64,000 bases of DNA from Venturia oleaginea (Eukaryota; Ascomycota; Dothideomycetes; Venturiales; Venturiaceae). Position numbers and translations under genes: made by a program. The first letter of the stretch is position 1. Each line of letters starts with the position of its first letter. The notes under the pieces are model-generated. The model worked only from the letters and a program-made list of their open reading frames with translations, was not told the DNA's origin and ran no database searches. The stretch is taken from positions 1,674,001 to 1,738,000 of the forward strand of contig JABMLP010000012.1 of NCBI GenBank assembly GCA_013176395.1. The letters are read 5' to 3'. Positions 53,001 to 62,800 of this stretch are shown here, piece by piece.

Positions 53001-53657
53001 TTTCCGACCTACCTTGAGTCGTCGTTCACGACAGAGGTCGGATGGATTGTGGCAAAGCCAGTGCTCATTGCATGTGCGAACACGTTCAATCACCTCCTTT
53101 ACGATGTCCTTATTGATGATGTCGCCAGTGTCGACGCAGCACTCAAGATGATAGAAAGCGTTCTAGCAGTCTTGCCGCGAGTCATACGGGATCTCGGAGA
53201 CCGTCAAGAGCTTTTTCAGCAAGCGCATGCCCTATCGACTCTCAGCGCTACTCTGAACGTGGTGACGGCCACGATGGCGAGCATAGACTACATCCATCGA
53301 CGGACAAGGCGTGGCAGAGCAGCGATTCGCAGCATCCGTTACTTCAGATCGTTCAGCATCTTTGCAGCAAAGATGTCGATGGGAATGGGTGACCAATTTG
53401 CGCCTGTATTGCAGGGAGATGAGGCGACAGCTGGAGCGGAGCACGATGAGATCAAGCAATTCTGTGCGCGGGAACTACATGGAGACCTAGCAAACTGGAA
53501 ATTTGATGAGGGACGGTATTGTGTGAAGCGGGGCACGTCGTGGAAAGAGGTGACGGTGTCACTGGGAAGCGTTGAAGAAGAGCGAGAAGGTCTCCTGCAT
53601 TCGATTGAGGAGTTTCACACAGTGCTGGCTCGCATGCAATTTGTTAAATATCTATAG
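47028..53657 (+). CDS. MUS7: Mus7/Mms22 family replication-fork protein
   Basis: A 2209-aa protein in one exon, of the fungal Mus7/Mms22 family that works with the Rtt101-Mms1 type cullin ligase in recovery of stalled or damaged replication forks. The extreme N-terminus MVEWRDRGFVQDSDDDEEET has the family W-R/E-RG-x-V-x-DSD pattern, which fixes the start at 47028 rather than an upstream near-cognate codon. About the first 850 residues are polar, basic and Ser/Thr-rich with many SP/TP sites (low complexity). From about residue 930 (FIPPSSYRSERAYTPVVEQA) the helical Mus7 domain begins, with FDVLPLPIGTHFHHATFIGS, and continues to the C-terminus (EFHTVLARMQFVKYL). The domain is confidently family-like; the symbol follows fission yeast and filamentous fungi. 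Confidence 0.9.
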   Translation: MVEWRDRGFVQDSDDDEEETIETQSTTRLENGGQLETQELQAEGENEDANGSSGLEESVNTRPEPNEAPVRDGQGQEAEQVEETSNLHSSRDIDVARRGSQLGDGNRAGQKGSLPGSTTVLRDQEVVDDDIDELALTPIHENRRRVQTPTFETEKTPEPADDIWHLIDSSPLSEPPLTPIRGPPSLPGQQSDNGAYRREELTSSNIRQHVEVRIPYREPSVLVDDAPRSERQRNFRERKAIQLHPYQIDKILYEKDMRSRGVKPVRIAMSSPQRKAHAEKEQEEEEPQLSRHSESSTAEEGSVTDGSGSTPRHGSAHRLSPASVSSPPRLSGSMEDEDLPEVSELLKRPIKERTPQGGGKRRKVTHQYSRRHKLSDAKSSTATAVPPEHTDDTFMTIGLDDIFEVPDSPRTLRPVLPNQPGEGRLRIPPPISPLRRSTQATPSGIKTKSASHRVNSVDSTPASSRRRKRNVTFQSQDPIQVEDSSTSESEVDPAEEIKAVKKRIKGVLPASWLKLDIKSREKNMEARPTSPRRTQHLQEDEPMHRGVAKRSVRTGPRARSPSSTIPIFSDNDLDESDPETPLPNFGHLSDDDTSSLPVKSSSTPINMLFDDDPGETMEDNSIDRMAPSTSRARVGNDPSRKRQIKLKDAFNQSSKRLKTGALSAYSTVPQSRTRRNEGHKQRRKRKPGAPKLSVTDVLGDNSTSGPIVPQFLKIAAREARRRPDSGRQSPTNKHIRLQTRLDTQDTTLVLQNWQAGKLQPRTTKARTKPPARPPLGELSNNPRLDQVNPTPDQSGARPKVVVRRQGALQRMQIHPTAKAPVVHGQGRTRSIPSRPWRLPSRARPTHTAQLEMDEEEPSAPQDLSSFELGLRNREFNQMFKSSAPSIDSLVSRIVKLQWSDLKNAQTPVESISHTATMQTPKAHLTPRRRLQRKRHAHRVDVDMSEYRQPEEFIPPSSYRSERAYTPVVEQAVLQDLSPFGIPYTKDFDVLPLPIGTHFHHATFIGSGDFSRALSTQRDLDAYSGNHVLYLEGKSHVWGQWNEDMASAVHDIFHSISTRVVALDGTYGLTSNTELSNAAKVVQRLMNANADGLSFSDPIDREACLSRFLECLQPMHMATIDNLEAATSEKNKPSSKAILVHLITLQIALLQQMLSMCGSHSSESTRKQAIANIKSLCAASLRWLTRSGFDEIRAFFAQNSRHAVREAGIQEGQGSAAAESLIVMLHVLGAQQLPNYSFWDAFNAITLVSVPYTTRVGTLERAWYNMFTILPLTDLDSRGVLSVGHRFTEPFENWSGVSTIMSRVFVLYLPTSTIAGSTINDYMRSLFVRCWHLIKHWSWRKCETIIGSIFDFFARNNLAPLRNEVTHGSPRFLENLHSNPFLDVGFEDKSFHIFLKIVATGLRGMHGMYPDKRIQSIAWRCIPNHGRIYQKDKEIKQIDLDALRNHHDLLCTLYWTLPPGFRPPISLIQNLVDRASSHREACRLNIKAWTNLARYQLSVVENLESDAPFAAWFHDIVEQTIDQFKLARTEAEAQFEAAKKDGESDIPQDMLYSTISRNQGQVLSSLSEAISGLRSVLKFAATLPAACDLLRGSGVGRVLTLFDPQNSRPNSAIIECLLTYQAYINQFLEGSTAKEASQPTSEESQDYGDWPEPEGEGVVAVPKDDAVSIQFIFEPLAQLLSNCFGAEKSPDDTLLNLVVDLWVKVAWSSVQQGQYGWESFLDEHGSHAWSQLRDTEQRKKYGPYFLSQVSELDPTTLDTYRSLFLSAWMSSLVERDAQLKFQHRLTSGILNHSPHDTLLQNLPLIERPVTSATRYDVTLNELRDRRLSLLSSIFSNMHDLFNENLHHQTDLRREYTPYLRQLMSSMKTNYTALQHHGENVTGAYIIFVQSIVGFLQQYTSDICPVDKFFTDSAIFPLPANDPLYVVGKLKGYTAKLGDPKEVRRLTGFFQSVSERAAVDNEQKYLIDQLQEALSGKLKSGNLSLKAVLMQAIFPTYLESSFTTEVGWIVAKPVLIACANTFNHLLYDVLIDDVASVDAALKMIESVLAVLPRVIRDLGDRQELFQQAHALSTLSATLNVVTATMASIDYIHRRTRRGRAAIRSIRYFRSFSIFAAKMSMGMGDQFAPVLQGDEATAGAEHDEIKQFCARELHGDLANWKFDEGRYCVKRGTSWKEVTVSLGSVEEEREGLLHSIEEFHTVLARMQFVKYL

Positions 53658-54236
53658 AGGCGGACTGCTTGGACAACGGGATTGGATAGGATTATGACTT
53701 TATGACGGATAATTGTGAAAAGAAGCAATAGGTAGTCTTTAATTCACATTGCAATTCTAACGTAATGGGAACATGGCATTACCAGAGGTGGCATTACCAG
53801 AGGGTGAATCCAACCATGTAAATCCGAAGGCTCGATATTTCTTGAGCTCTCCTGGCGTGCATTGGGTTTCTGATAGCACTGTAATCTTTGCACCAGCTCA
53901 TTCGCAAACCTTGTTCGCGCCTCACCACTTTCCACTTCGATGACGCGACTGGGCGCAGGCTAGAAGTCACGATCCCCGCTTTGGGCTGTCTTCCCTTTTC
54001 GCAGGATGGAAAGAAAACACCAGCCGCTTCTTGTTCCTACCTGTCACAAAAACATCCTCGCCATGGTCCTGTCATGCTTCCGAATAACCTCTTGACATGT
54101 TTCTTCTACCATTCCCATACTCTTTCGCCTTCTCCGTCACCATCGCCATGCGAATCTGACCGTTCTTACACTATATACTACCAAAGTCCACGCCAGCACA
54201 CAAGCAGAGAGGGCCAAAACATACGCAAGAAGAGGC
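53658..54236. other. Intergenic, promoter of the next gene
   Basis: The last 200 bases before the next start are strongly pyrimidine-rich (CCTTCTCCGTCACCATCGCC), typical of fungal promoters or leaders. No other feature seen. Confidence 0.45.
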
Positions 54237-55292
54237 ATGGACAAAAGAGCTATGGAAAAACAAAACCAACAGGCTGTGCGAGACATCACGCGCCGACTCC
54301 AGTCCGCAGTGCGAACAGACTGGGATTATCCCACACAACCACAAGCACGACCTAGTGCAGCCACTCCTACTGAGCCCCAGAAGTACAGGGAAAGATACTA
54401 TGGAACTACAGATGATTCGGATAGCGATGATGGCCGTGGCTCAGCCGACGACCCGTCGCACACCATTGACGACATGTGCGCCTTCGACTCGCCGGACAGT
54501 GTGGGTGACGAGGTAGACCGGAGACTACAGGAGCGCAAGCGGAAGAGAAGGAAAGCTATGGAGGAAGAAATGGTTGAAAATTCTGGATTGCTATATTATG
54601 CCCACCGTCGCAATGCATGGACAGGTGCTGTTGCGAGCGAAACATCCAAAGAAAGGCCACGGCCGGACTCTGACATCTTTCCGACAAACTTCAGCGCCTC
54701 TTCCGATGCAAGCGCAACAAACACGCCGGGCTCGGATTCTGCCCCACATTCTCCGGCGAACGCTGATGCGGCAGAGACTTCAAGCCCAGCACCGTCGAGA
54801 GACCCGAAACTGCCCAATATTCCCTTTGAAACCCTCACAGATATCCTTGTACCCGTTGCAACGCCTATCATACCATCCAACCACCCAGTGAGGATGACCA
54901 TCTCCTCGCGCTCCCCCTCCGAGCTCTACGACAAAGTGGTCCGCGATCAACGAACCCCTGCAGTTCCCATAAACCTGAGTGAGATGATACCTATCATTGT
55001 GCAAGGCTGGAAAGACGAAGGTAATTGGCCTCCTAGAGTGCCCGCAGCACCAGACCCGTTACCAGGCAGAAGGAGAATACCCACAGCAATTGGCTTGGGA
55101 GGAGAAGTTGATGGCAAACGGGATGGCGAAGGTCTGTTGGCACATCACCCACATTTGAAGAGCGGAGTCGACACCATGAAGAAGGTGTTCAGGCTGAGTG
55201 GGCATCACTCGGGAGAAAAGGATGGCGCGACCTTGAAGAGCCCAAAGAGCACGAAAAGCAGTCATTCGCGGCCACAGAGCCAATCATTTTGA
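54237..55292 (+). CDS. Gag1-clamp-like (DUF4050-type) fungal protein
   Basis: 351 aa, single exon. Recognisable elements are WDYPTQP near residue 24, RERYYGTTDDSDSDDG (about 52-67), FDSPDSVGDEVDRRLQERKR with KRRKAMEEEMVENSGL (about 83-120), WTGAV, and a C-terminal block LYDKVVRDQRTPAVPINLSE with MIPIIVQGWKDEGNWPPR (about 225-263). From memory this arrangement matches fungal proteins carrying a clamp domain named after fission yeast Gag1 (formerly DUF4050); that assignment needs a profile search. The rest is Ser/Pro-rich and likely disordered. No signal peptide or membrane segment. Confidence 0.75.
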   Translation: MDKRAMEKQNQQAVRDITRRLQSAVRTDWDYPTQPQARPSAATPTEPQKYRERYYGTTDDSDSDDGRGSADDPSHTIDDMCAFDSPDSVGDEVDRRLQERKRKRRKAMEEEMVENSGLLYYAHRRNAWTGAVASETSKERPRPDSDIFPTNFSASSDASATNTPGSDSAPHSPANADAAETSSPAPSRDPKLPNIPFETLTDILVPVATPIIPSNHPVRMTISSRSPSELYDKVVRDQRTPAVPINLSEMIPIIVQGWKDEGNWPPRVPAAPDPLPGRRRIPTAIGLGGEVDGKRDGEGLLAHHPHLKSGVDTMKKVFRLSGHHSGEKDGATLKSPKSTKSSHSRPQSQSF

Positions 55293-56011
55293 TCATAGTG
55301 TTTGATCTGGTGTTGACTTTGCATGGAACAGGTGAACCTAAGCAGACGAAGCTTCTACGTGACGTCAAAGTGGTGTGGCAGAAAGGTGCAGGAGGCAAAT
55401 GGGTAAACAAGCGCTCGTCTGAAGGGCCCTCACCTCTGGACGGAGCAGCAGCTGAACGCCCTTCGCCTTTGGAGGCAGCAGCAGCTGAGCGCGATTTCCC
55501 GGTTCCGAAATGACTATACAGTCTCAAATGAGTGAAGAGGCCTTGGAGCAGCCAGATTGCTTCTTGATATGAAGGTGGATTTGATACGCAATGATTACGG
55601 CATGGTGTTCTGGAACTTGTTTTTGCGGTGTTCAACGACGCAGTAGGGTACGATAGTACAACAGCATGAGGTGAAATAGAAGCGGGCATTTGTTCATTAC
55701 TACTAGCATTGTTTGCGTTTGTGTTGTGGATCACTGGATTATGCAGGCGAGATGTCGTTTGTAGTAGGAATCCACTCATTGCTTTGAACACTGGTGCACG
55801 GGCATAATCAATGTAGATCAATTTGGGAATTCTCGAGACCATTTAGATTCTTGTCGACTGCCAAATCAGGTTGCTATTATACACGCTCATTCCGTGCTCA
55901 TTGAGATGAGGCCTGACGCGATCCCAACAACCCACCCACCCATCTAAACTGACATGGACAATTCTCATTCGTTCGTCCATCGTAGTCCTCTTCCCACTCG
56001 TCCTTGATCGC
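55293..56011. other. Intergenic, convergent 3' regions
   Basis: A minus-strand frame of 217 codons (55189-55842) overlaps the end of the preceding gene and has no domain; it is regarded as chance. Two near-identical GC-rich 30-bp stretches (around 55424 and 55460; GAAGGGCCCTCACCTCTGGA versus GAACGCCCTTCGCCTTTGGA) form a small tandem repeat. Confidence 0.4.
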
Positions 56012-57042
56012 TCACTCGCGTCGCGCGTTCGCCCACTCCGCAGCTTCATCCCTCAACTGCGACGGCTGAACTCTGGAATGGAACGCGGCGTTAGTTTCAC
56101 CCGCCTCGTCGATTTCGCCTCCCGTGCCTGCGTTTGGGTGGTCTAGGTATCTACCTCCATTCTCTCCGCCCATTTCGCTTGCATCCGCGTCGGCGTCTGC
56201 GTCTCCGAGGCTGAGGACTCTACGGTCGTTGGGTTGGTTCTCGGTGTCGTGGGTTTGAGGGATGTGGGACCACCATTTTGAGGAGTTGGAGGTCAGGAGG
56301 AGGAGGAGTATTAGGATCTGTTTTGATGAGTTTATTAGCTGGGAAGAGGCGGGAGAAAATTGAGTGAGGGTGGCTGGCTAGATGCTGATAACGTACCTCC
56401 CAGAGCACAACGCCGAGTATAACGACCAGTCCTAACCCGGCGACTTGTTTCTCCTCGCCCCGCCAGTCAGTGAAACAACTCTTTGTTCTGCCGAAGGTCT
56501 TGGTGCATGCGTCGGCGCCTGTGTTTTTCGAGGGGAAGGGGAAGGCTTTGTCGAGGACGCTGTGTAATCCACAGCAATTGAAGGCATCTTGGATTCGTTG
56601 GATGGATTTTCCGTCGTGTTGGCTGAACATGCTTTGCCATTTTGTGTCTAGAGCGCATGTTTGAGTTGGTGAGGAGGGGATGTGTGTTCCGCTCAATGTT
56701 GCGAGGACGGTTGAAAGAATTGTTAGGAGGAGGAGGGTGTAGTTTTGCCATTTGGGTTTATGGCTTTGTTTGTTTGGTTTGAGGAAGAGGGGTTGGGAGG
56801 AGGGGAGGGTTGTTATTGAGGAGGTTGTTAGACCTGCTATTAGAGGGAGGGCGAGAGTGAAGGCGGAGAGGGTTCGGGGGATTGGGAGGGAGTGGAGACG
56901 GGAGGCATGCATGCTGTAGCCGGCTAGTAGAGTGAGAAAGAGAAGATACTATGTTTGTTAGCTTATCAGTTGTTGAGAGTAGTGAGGGAATGCGTACGAG
57001 GGCACTGAGAATGGAGACGACGGTGAGTTTTGCGGCCGCCAT
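56012..57042 (-). CDS. Tetraspanin Tsp3-like membrane protein
   Basis: Four-helix membrane protein. Exons 57042-56998, 56948-56397 and 56317-56012 (introns 49 and 79 nt, all phase 0) encode 300 aa. Membrane segments: SILSALYLLFLTLLAGYSMH, TLSAFTLALPLIAGLTTSSI, YTLLLLTILSTVLATLSG and the joined VAGLGLVVILGVVLWEILIL. The large outer loop between helices 3 and 4 holds the tetraspanin CCG motif (QDAFNCCGLHS) and more cysteines (TCALDTKW, DACTKTF, SCFTDW). The long cytoplasmic C-terminal tail (RRVLSLGDADADADASEMGG...) is hydrophilic. Length and architecture fit fungal Tsp3 proteins. The last helix is created only by the second splice. Confidence 0.88.
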
Positions 57043-57417
57043 CTTTGGAAGTCGGTTTGTTGTGATACTGAAAATGTATAGATTAGGTAGATATGGGGAA
57101 GAAAATTGTGGTGTTGAGATATCTTATTGTTCGTGATGGACATCTGACTAGACCAGCCTTGTCTCAATTGGACCAATTACCCAGCACTTGCAGCCTTGCT
57201 CGAGCGGGGTAGTATGCATATCTTCCAATTGAGAACCATCACAGTGCGACGCTCCCTTGTCATGTTTGATAGCTAGAAGCGTTGGCTATCGTGACCTGCC
57301 GTCTATATCGCTACCCGCCATCATCGTTGTGACTCGGCTCTTTGGATCCGCCTGCTGGACAATGGATGTCTTCCAGAGACAACGTCAAGCTGAGAGTATC
57401 TATCCAATTGTATCATC
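57043..57417. other. Intergenic, promoter of Tsp3-like gene
   Basis: No gene seen; holds the promoter of the tetraspanin gene and the 3' region of the next minus-strand gene. Confidence 0.45.
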
Positions 57418-58495
57418 TCATGCCAGAAACGGTATCGATGCGATTTCCTCGTACTCTTCCCCAACAATTTCTCCATTAGCGTCAGTGATCTTTTTCGCGC
57501 CCATTTTACAAATCGCCAGCTTCTCGATCGGAAAGTCTTTTGCCCACACAAATTCCTTCCACTCCTCTAGAAGATCTTCGGCATTGAACTTGAAGCTGTG
57601 TTTCTGTCCAGTTCTGGCGTATATCGTGTTGACAATCGTGGCATGAAGTTTGAGCGGTCGATCATCAGGAAGCAGGTAGCCTTGATCTGTGAAGATATTC
57701 CGGATCGTCACAGCTGTTTGGAAGAGGCCATTCGAATCTTCTCCTGGTCCTGCGAAGAGAACAGAAGTACAGTTAGGCATATGCATGGGGTGCAAAGACG
57801 TCAACGAGATATTTAGAGGGTCTGGGGTCAAGGTTAGCATGGTTTTTCGGTTTCACTGAGACTGAAAGACGAATGCATCGTCATTGCCACACGGAGAAAG
57901 CTGGTGAGCAGACTGTAGTTCGGCTAGAAACAACCCAGTGATTTGTATCGATAAAACACCAACCAGCAACAAGAAAAGTGGTAGACATTGTCAGGGTCAG
58001 AATCGGGCGATGCGACCACACTCAAGTTATATCTGTAGCAGTGACAATCGCAGGTATACCCTATTCCGACAGCCAAACCCTCTCCCTCAATGATATGAAG
58101 ACTACAGAATCATTCGTAAAGATCTAATTCAACGTACCATTTGCGCGCAGGTCCTCGTCAACCACACTCTTCAAATCCAAGCCCTTCAAAAATCCAACTG
58201 CCTCCTGAACTCTATCCTCCGTCTCCAAGCTCATGACACCCAGTGTGAAGTGAATCGTCCCGACTGGTCGCATAGCCTTTGGCGGGATCAACGGTGCTCT
58301 GGGAGCCTCACCGAATTCTCGAGGAGCGTCATCGTCCGCTGGCCTGTCATCGAGGGACCTGGAAGAAAGCGATTTTTGAAAGTGAGAAATGGATGCTTCT
58401 AATTGCGGCTTCGATATTTCTGTGACGAGTGGTAGACACAAAAAATGCGTTAATGGTGCCCTTTGCCCGCCTTTGTGTCTAGTCTTGCGTCCCAT
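57418..58495 (-). CDS. 2H-phosphodiesterase-like protein (AKAP7/ASCC1 NLS-type domain)
   Basis: Member of the 2H phosphoesterase superfamily related to the AKAP7/ASCC1 domain; likely acts on RNA or cyclic phosphates (family inference). Exons 58495-58138 and 57821-57418 give 253 aa; the single intron is long (316 nt), with a CTAAC branch just before its acceptor. The start MGRKTRHKGGQRAPLTHFLC and LPLVTEISKPQLEASISHF is typical of fungal members. The two H-x-T/S motifs are HFTLG (THFTL-like, in GTIHFTLGVMSL) and HATIV (LKLHATIVNTIY), which would form the active site. An upstream in-frame ATG exists but its extension (MQSHLFVASSERR...) looks non-coding. Confidence 0.83.
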
Positions 58496-59823
58496 GGTGA
58501 ATCTGCTGTTTGATCTGATTTGGAGTTTAGGGAAAGTTTGTTGCAAGTTAGGGGCATAGGTTCTGCAATCAGGCTTCGGCAACTGCCTGAGAGTCAGCCT
58601 GGAGAGGCAGTGAGTCATTCCTGCTTCCGGACACGGAGATGATATGCTGGAATACAAATCAATTTTCCTACTGGCGCGACGTTCACTCGACGCGACGAAG
58701 AGGTGTGACTGCACGGTCCTCGTTCGAAGACAACTTCACGTGAGATGTATGAAAGTAAACTCGACTTCAAGAAGTGAGCTTTATTTTATGAAGCTCGAAA
58801 AATGGAAGCGTCTATTGTTTCTGGTCTTGTTTAGTCTATAAAATCAGAAGACAAATCAGTGGCCGAGGGTAGAACACAGAAGACATCTTCACCGGATTGC
58901 GAACATCTCTGTTGGCACAAACTGTACTCCTAGACTCCCCATACATGACTCGATGAACATAAGCCTCACCAACGATATGCACGCACCTCACCAACGACAT
59001 GTACGCATCAAACTCAAGCTTCTTCAGTACACAAGGAGATTTGGCGCCTCGGCAAATTAACGAGCCCATGCGAGCAAGATCTGACGCCAGATCAATATAG
59101 TATAGCCCTTAAATTCTGTCGTAGGCTCACGTTGGCGGGCAGGTGTGATGCAGGAAATCTGAGCTCGGTGGTTTCTATGTGCCTGCATCACTGCCATGGT
59201 AATATGTTTATATGCTTCACGAAATGATCGGTTCGCACTTGGAACGAGTCATGGATGGCATCAGCCAGGGAGCATCCAAAGCTTCATTATTCATCTCCTT
59301 CTTCCATTCTTCCTCCCATCACGTCTCTTCCCGTATCTCACAGAGTGACACAGACTACTGCTTAGCGAAAGCTATGAACAGCATTTTGAGCCGCCGTTAG
59401 TGCACGTTGCGCGAGAATACATATAGTAGGCTTGTCGCATCGAATGCGAAAGGCAAATCCAACGCTATTCTCACCTCCTTTTGTGTTTCATCCAATCGCT
59501 GTTATCCGATATCGAAGCTACCCCAACAAGTCGGTGGTTCAAAAGCCGATCCGGTCAGAAGCGTTCTCGCGTTGTATTCCCCAGCGTCGTGCATTTTTCC
59601 AGCCGCCTTTTGTGGCCTCATAGAAGCCGAGGGCGCTGCAGGTCGAAGATCAGTCTTCGGCTATTGGTTGTATCGAGAAGCATCATCCAGGTGACAAGAA
59701 ATGTCGCTAATCTGGGTAATAGTCGCGGTGAAAGACTTCAAATAGGTAACAGAAAAGCTTTTCTAGAAGTCTATAGATTGCATTGCCTACTACAATAGTG
59801 GTCTCAATCAACTTCTGTCGATC
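58496..59823. other. 1.3-kb divergent intergenic region
   Basis: Promoters of the 2H gene (minus) and the ABC transporter (plus). Small frames at 59200-59800 show no domain. One imperfect local tandem repeat is visible at 58960-59000 (CCTCACCAACGA twice, about 24 bp apart). Confidence 0.4.
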
Positions 59824-62800
59824 ATGGCGACTGTACCATGTACCAGACTCTTGGATAGCCGCTTTGGTCCTATAGCAAAGTGCAACCAGTTCGACTTCAC
59901 CCTTGCTTTCGAGCAGAGCATTTTTGGAATCGGGATTCATGCCTTATTTCTGCTCTGGTTGCCATTCAAGCTACGAAACCTCCATGGCGCGTCCATCAGA
60001 ACGACGACAAGTGTATTCTACAAGGCGAAAATTGTACGATTCGCCCATACTTCTCTCAATATTCACTGCTGACCATACAGGGCTTCTCTGTTCCAATCGT
60101 AGCACTTCAATTGGCAAATCTTGTGCTATGGAGCAAGCATTCCATCACTGAAGTGGCTATAGCATCCGCCGTACTCGGGTTTCTCGCTGCTGTTGCCATC
60201 TCTTTCCTGTCCGTGACAGAGTATCAACGCACCATTAGGCCTTCGAGGACCACGGCTACTTTTCTACTTGGGTCGATTCTTGCTGATTGTGTCATTATCC
60301 GAACATTATACATACGAGATTACGTGTCTGACATCGCAGCCATCACCTCGGCCACTCTCGCTTGCAAATTGATATTTCTTTTGTTCGAATCATGGCCAAA
60401 GACGAAATACTTGATGCCGATGAGTCCGATTCCAGGCCGGGTGGACGTCGCTGGGCCTTTTTCCCGCGCATTCATGTTTTGGTTAAATCCCATGCTTGTT
60501 CGTGGGTATGGCCACATCCTTAGTCTGGCTGATGTGTATCCGCTGGACCATGACCTGTACTCCGAGATCCTGCGGGAACGGATGGAGAAATGTTGGGAGA
60601 AATGTAAGCATACAATAGCACACAACTATGGGGGACGTCAAGCTGATCCTCGCATGATAGACAAGACAAAGAAATCATACCCCATGGTATGGGCGGGAGC
60701 ATCTTGCCTGAAGTGGCCACTATTCATCACGATTCCACCTCGAGCTGCGATGATGGCCCTCAGTTATGCCCAAACTTTTTTGATCACTGACGCGATTGTC
60801 TATCTTGAAACGCCAGCTCAGTTTCGTGATGTTCGACATGCTTACGGACTCATCGGAGCTGCTGCTATCATCTACACAGGCACTGCTGTTAGTATAGTCA
60901 AGGAAGATGATGAAACCGCCTTGCTTACATTTAACAGCTTCTGAGTACGAATTACATGTACAAAGTCTTCAGGATGAACACGATGTTCAGAGGAGCAGTC
61001 GCTTCTATGATTTATGGGAAAGCTTTGGTAGCAGACTCAAATCACAACAATATGGCTGCAGTGACCTTGATGAGCACGGATGTTGACAGGATCGGTATTG
61101 TCATCGGGTCTTCTGCGTGCATATGGAAACTGCTAATTTATTCATCTAGCATTGAGTCTTGTTCAGCTCACCGAGATCTGGGCACAGATCACACAGATCG
61201 GCATCGGTATATGGCTACTATGGCGACAGCTTGGAGCGACAGCCGTGGCTCCAACACTTCTCGCAATTCTATGCTTCGCCATTCAAACTCAACTTTCCAA
61301 GAAAATGGGACCAAGCCAAGCTGCGTGGGTGAAAGCGGTGGGAAGACGAATTGGTGTTACCTCGTCTATTCTTCGGTCTATGAAGAGCGTTAAGCTTGCC
61401 GGTCTTGCGACTAGCATGGGTGAACTTTTGCAGGCTGAGCGAGTTCACGAACTCAAGATGGCTTTGAAGTTCCGATGGCTAATGGTCATCACTCAAGCAT
61501 TTTGTATGTCACACGTTTGGTACATCACTTCATCGGAGTCTAACAGTCATCAGCCAGCATGCCGACTTTGCTTTCTCCTCTCCTGGTATTTGCCGCATTC
61601 TCGATCGAAGCAAAGCTTCGAGGAACGCCACCACTTTCGACGGCACAGGCCTTCACTTCCCTTTCAATTTTGAGTTTGTTGACGATGCCAGCAATGCAAC
61701 TACTCATGTCGTTTCCACAACTAGTCCAGGCGTCTGGATGTATCAAGCGTGTCGAGAAATTTTTACTAGCCAAGGGCTATGATGACGAAAGATCGTCCTT
61801 TGGCGGTAGTCGTTTATCGAATATTTCACACGACGAGAAGGCACAACAATGGCCGAGCGAAAAGAAGACGTTCACTGTATCTTCGAATGAGTCCCCGGAT
61901 CTAGCAATTTCCGTGTCAGAATTGGTTGTAGCACCTTCGCCCGACTCGCCACAGACCCAGCAACCAGTCTCATTCACTGTGCGAAAGGGCACTATGACTA
62001 TGATCTCCGGGCCTGTAGGTTCCGGGAAATCGACCATGCTGAAAGCTGTCCTGGGAGAACTCAGCCCTAAAAGCGGAACTATTGACATTACCAGCTCTTA
62101 CGTCGGCTTCTGTTCTCAGTGAGTGTTCCAGTAGTCAATGTGAGACGATGACCTCTAACAATTGGCAGGTCTCCATGGCTTCCAAACGACACAATCCGCC
62201 AGATCGTTATCGGTGCCACAGACTTTGACCGAGAATGGTATCGCTACATTGTTAAAACGTGCTGTCTGGAAGAGGATCTCACCCAGATGCCTCAGAAGGA
62301 CCTGACGTTGATAGGAAGTCGTGGAATCACCTTATCTGGAGGTCAGAAGCATCGATGCGCTTTGGCACGCGCTCTCTACTCCAGAGCCTCAGTACTGGTG
62401 CTGGACGACTTTCTAAGCAGTGTTGACCGACGGACTCAGCGGATCATTATGCATAATTTGCTGTCCAAGGATCGCGGTTATGTGACCAAGCACGAATGCG
62501 CGGTCTTGTTTGTTACTCACATAACGAATTATATGCACCTCGCGGACAACCTAGTTGTCCTCGACTCCAACGGTGCGCAGCTCTACAGTGGACCGGCAAA
62601 CACATGGATAGATAGTCATGAAGATTTGGCTAAGAGCCAGGACGATGAGCCACCAAGTACATCCTCGACTGTTCTTAATCCAGAAGCTTTCGAAGGCGAC
62701 AGCTTCAAGCAAGTCTTGAAGCCAGTTGCAGAAGATGATCCCGAAACCATCAAACGACAAAAAGGCGACATGGGAGTGTGGCTGTACTACGGGAAGTCAA

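Noticed and set aside
55189..55842. 217-codon minus-strand frame
   Set aside because: Overlaps the 3' end of the Gag1-clamp-like gene in antisense and has no protein-like features.
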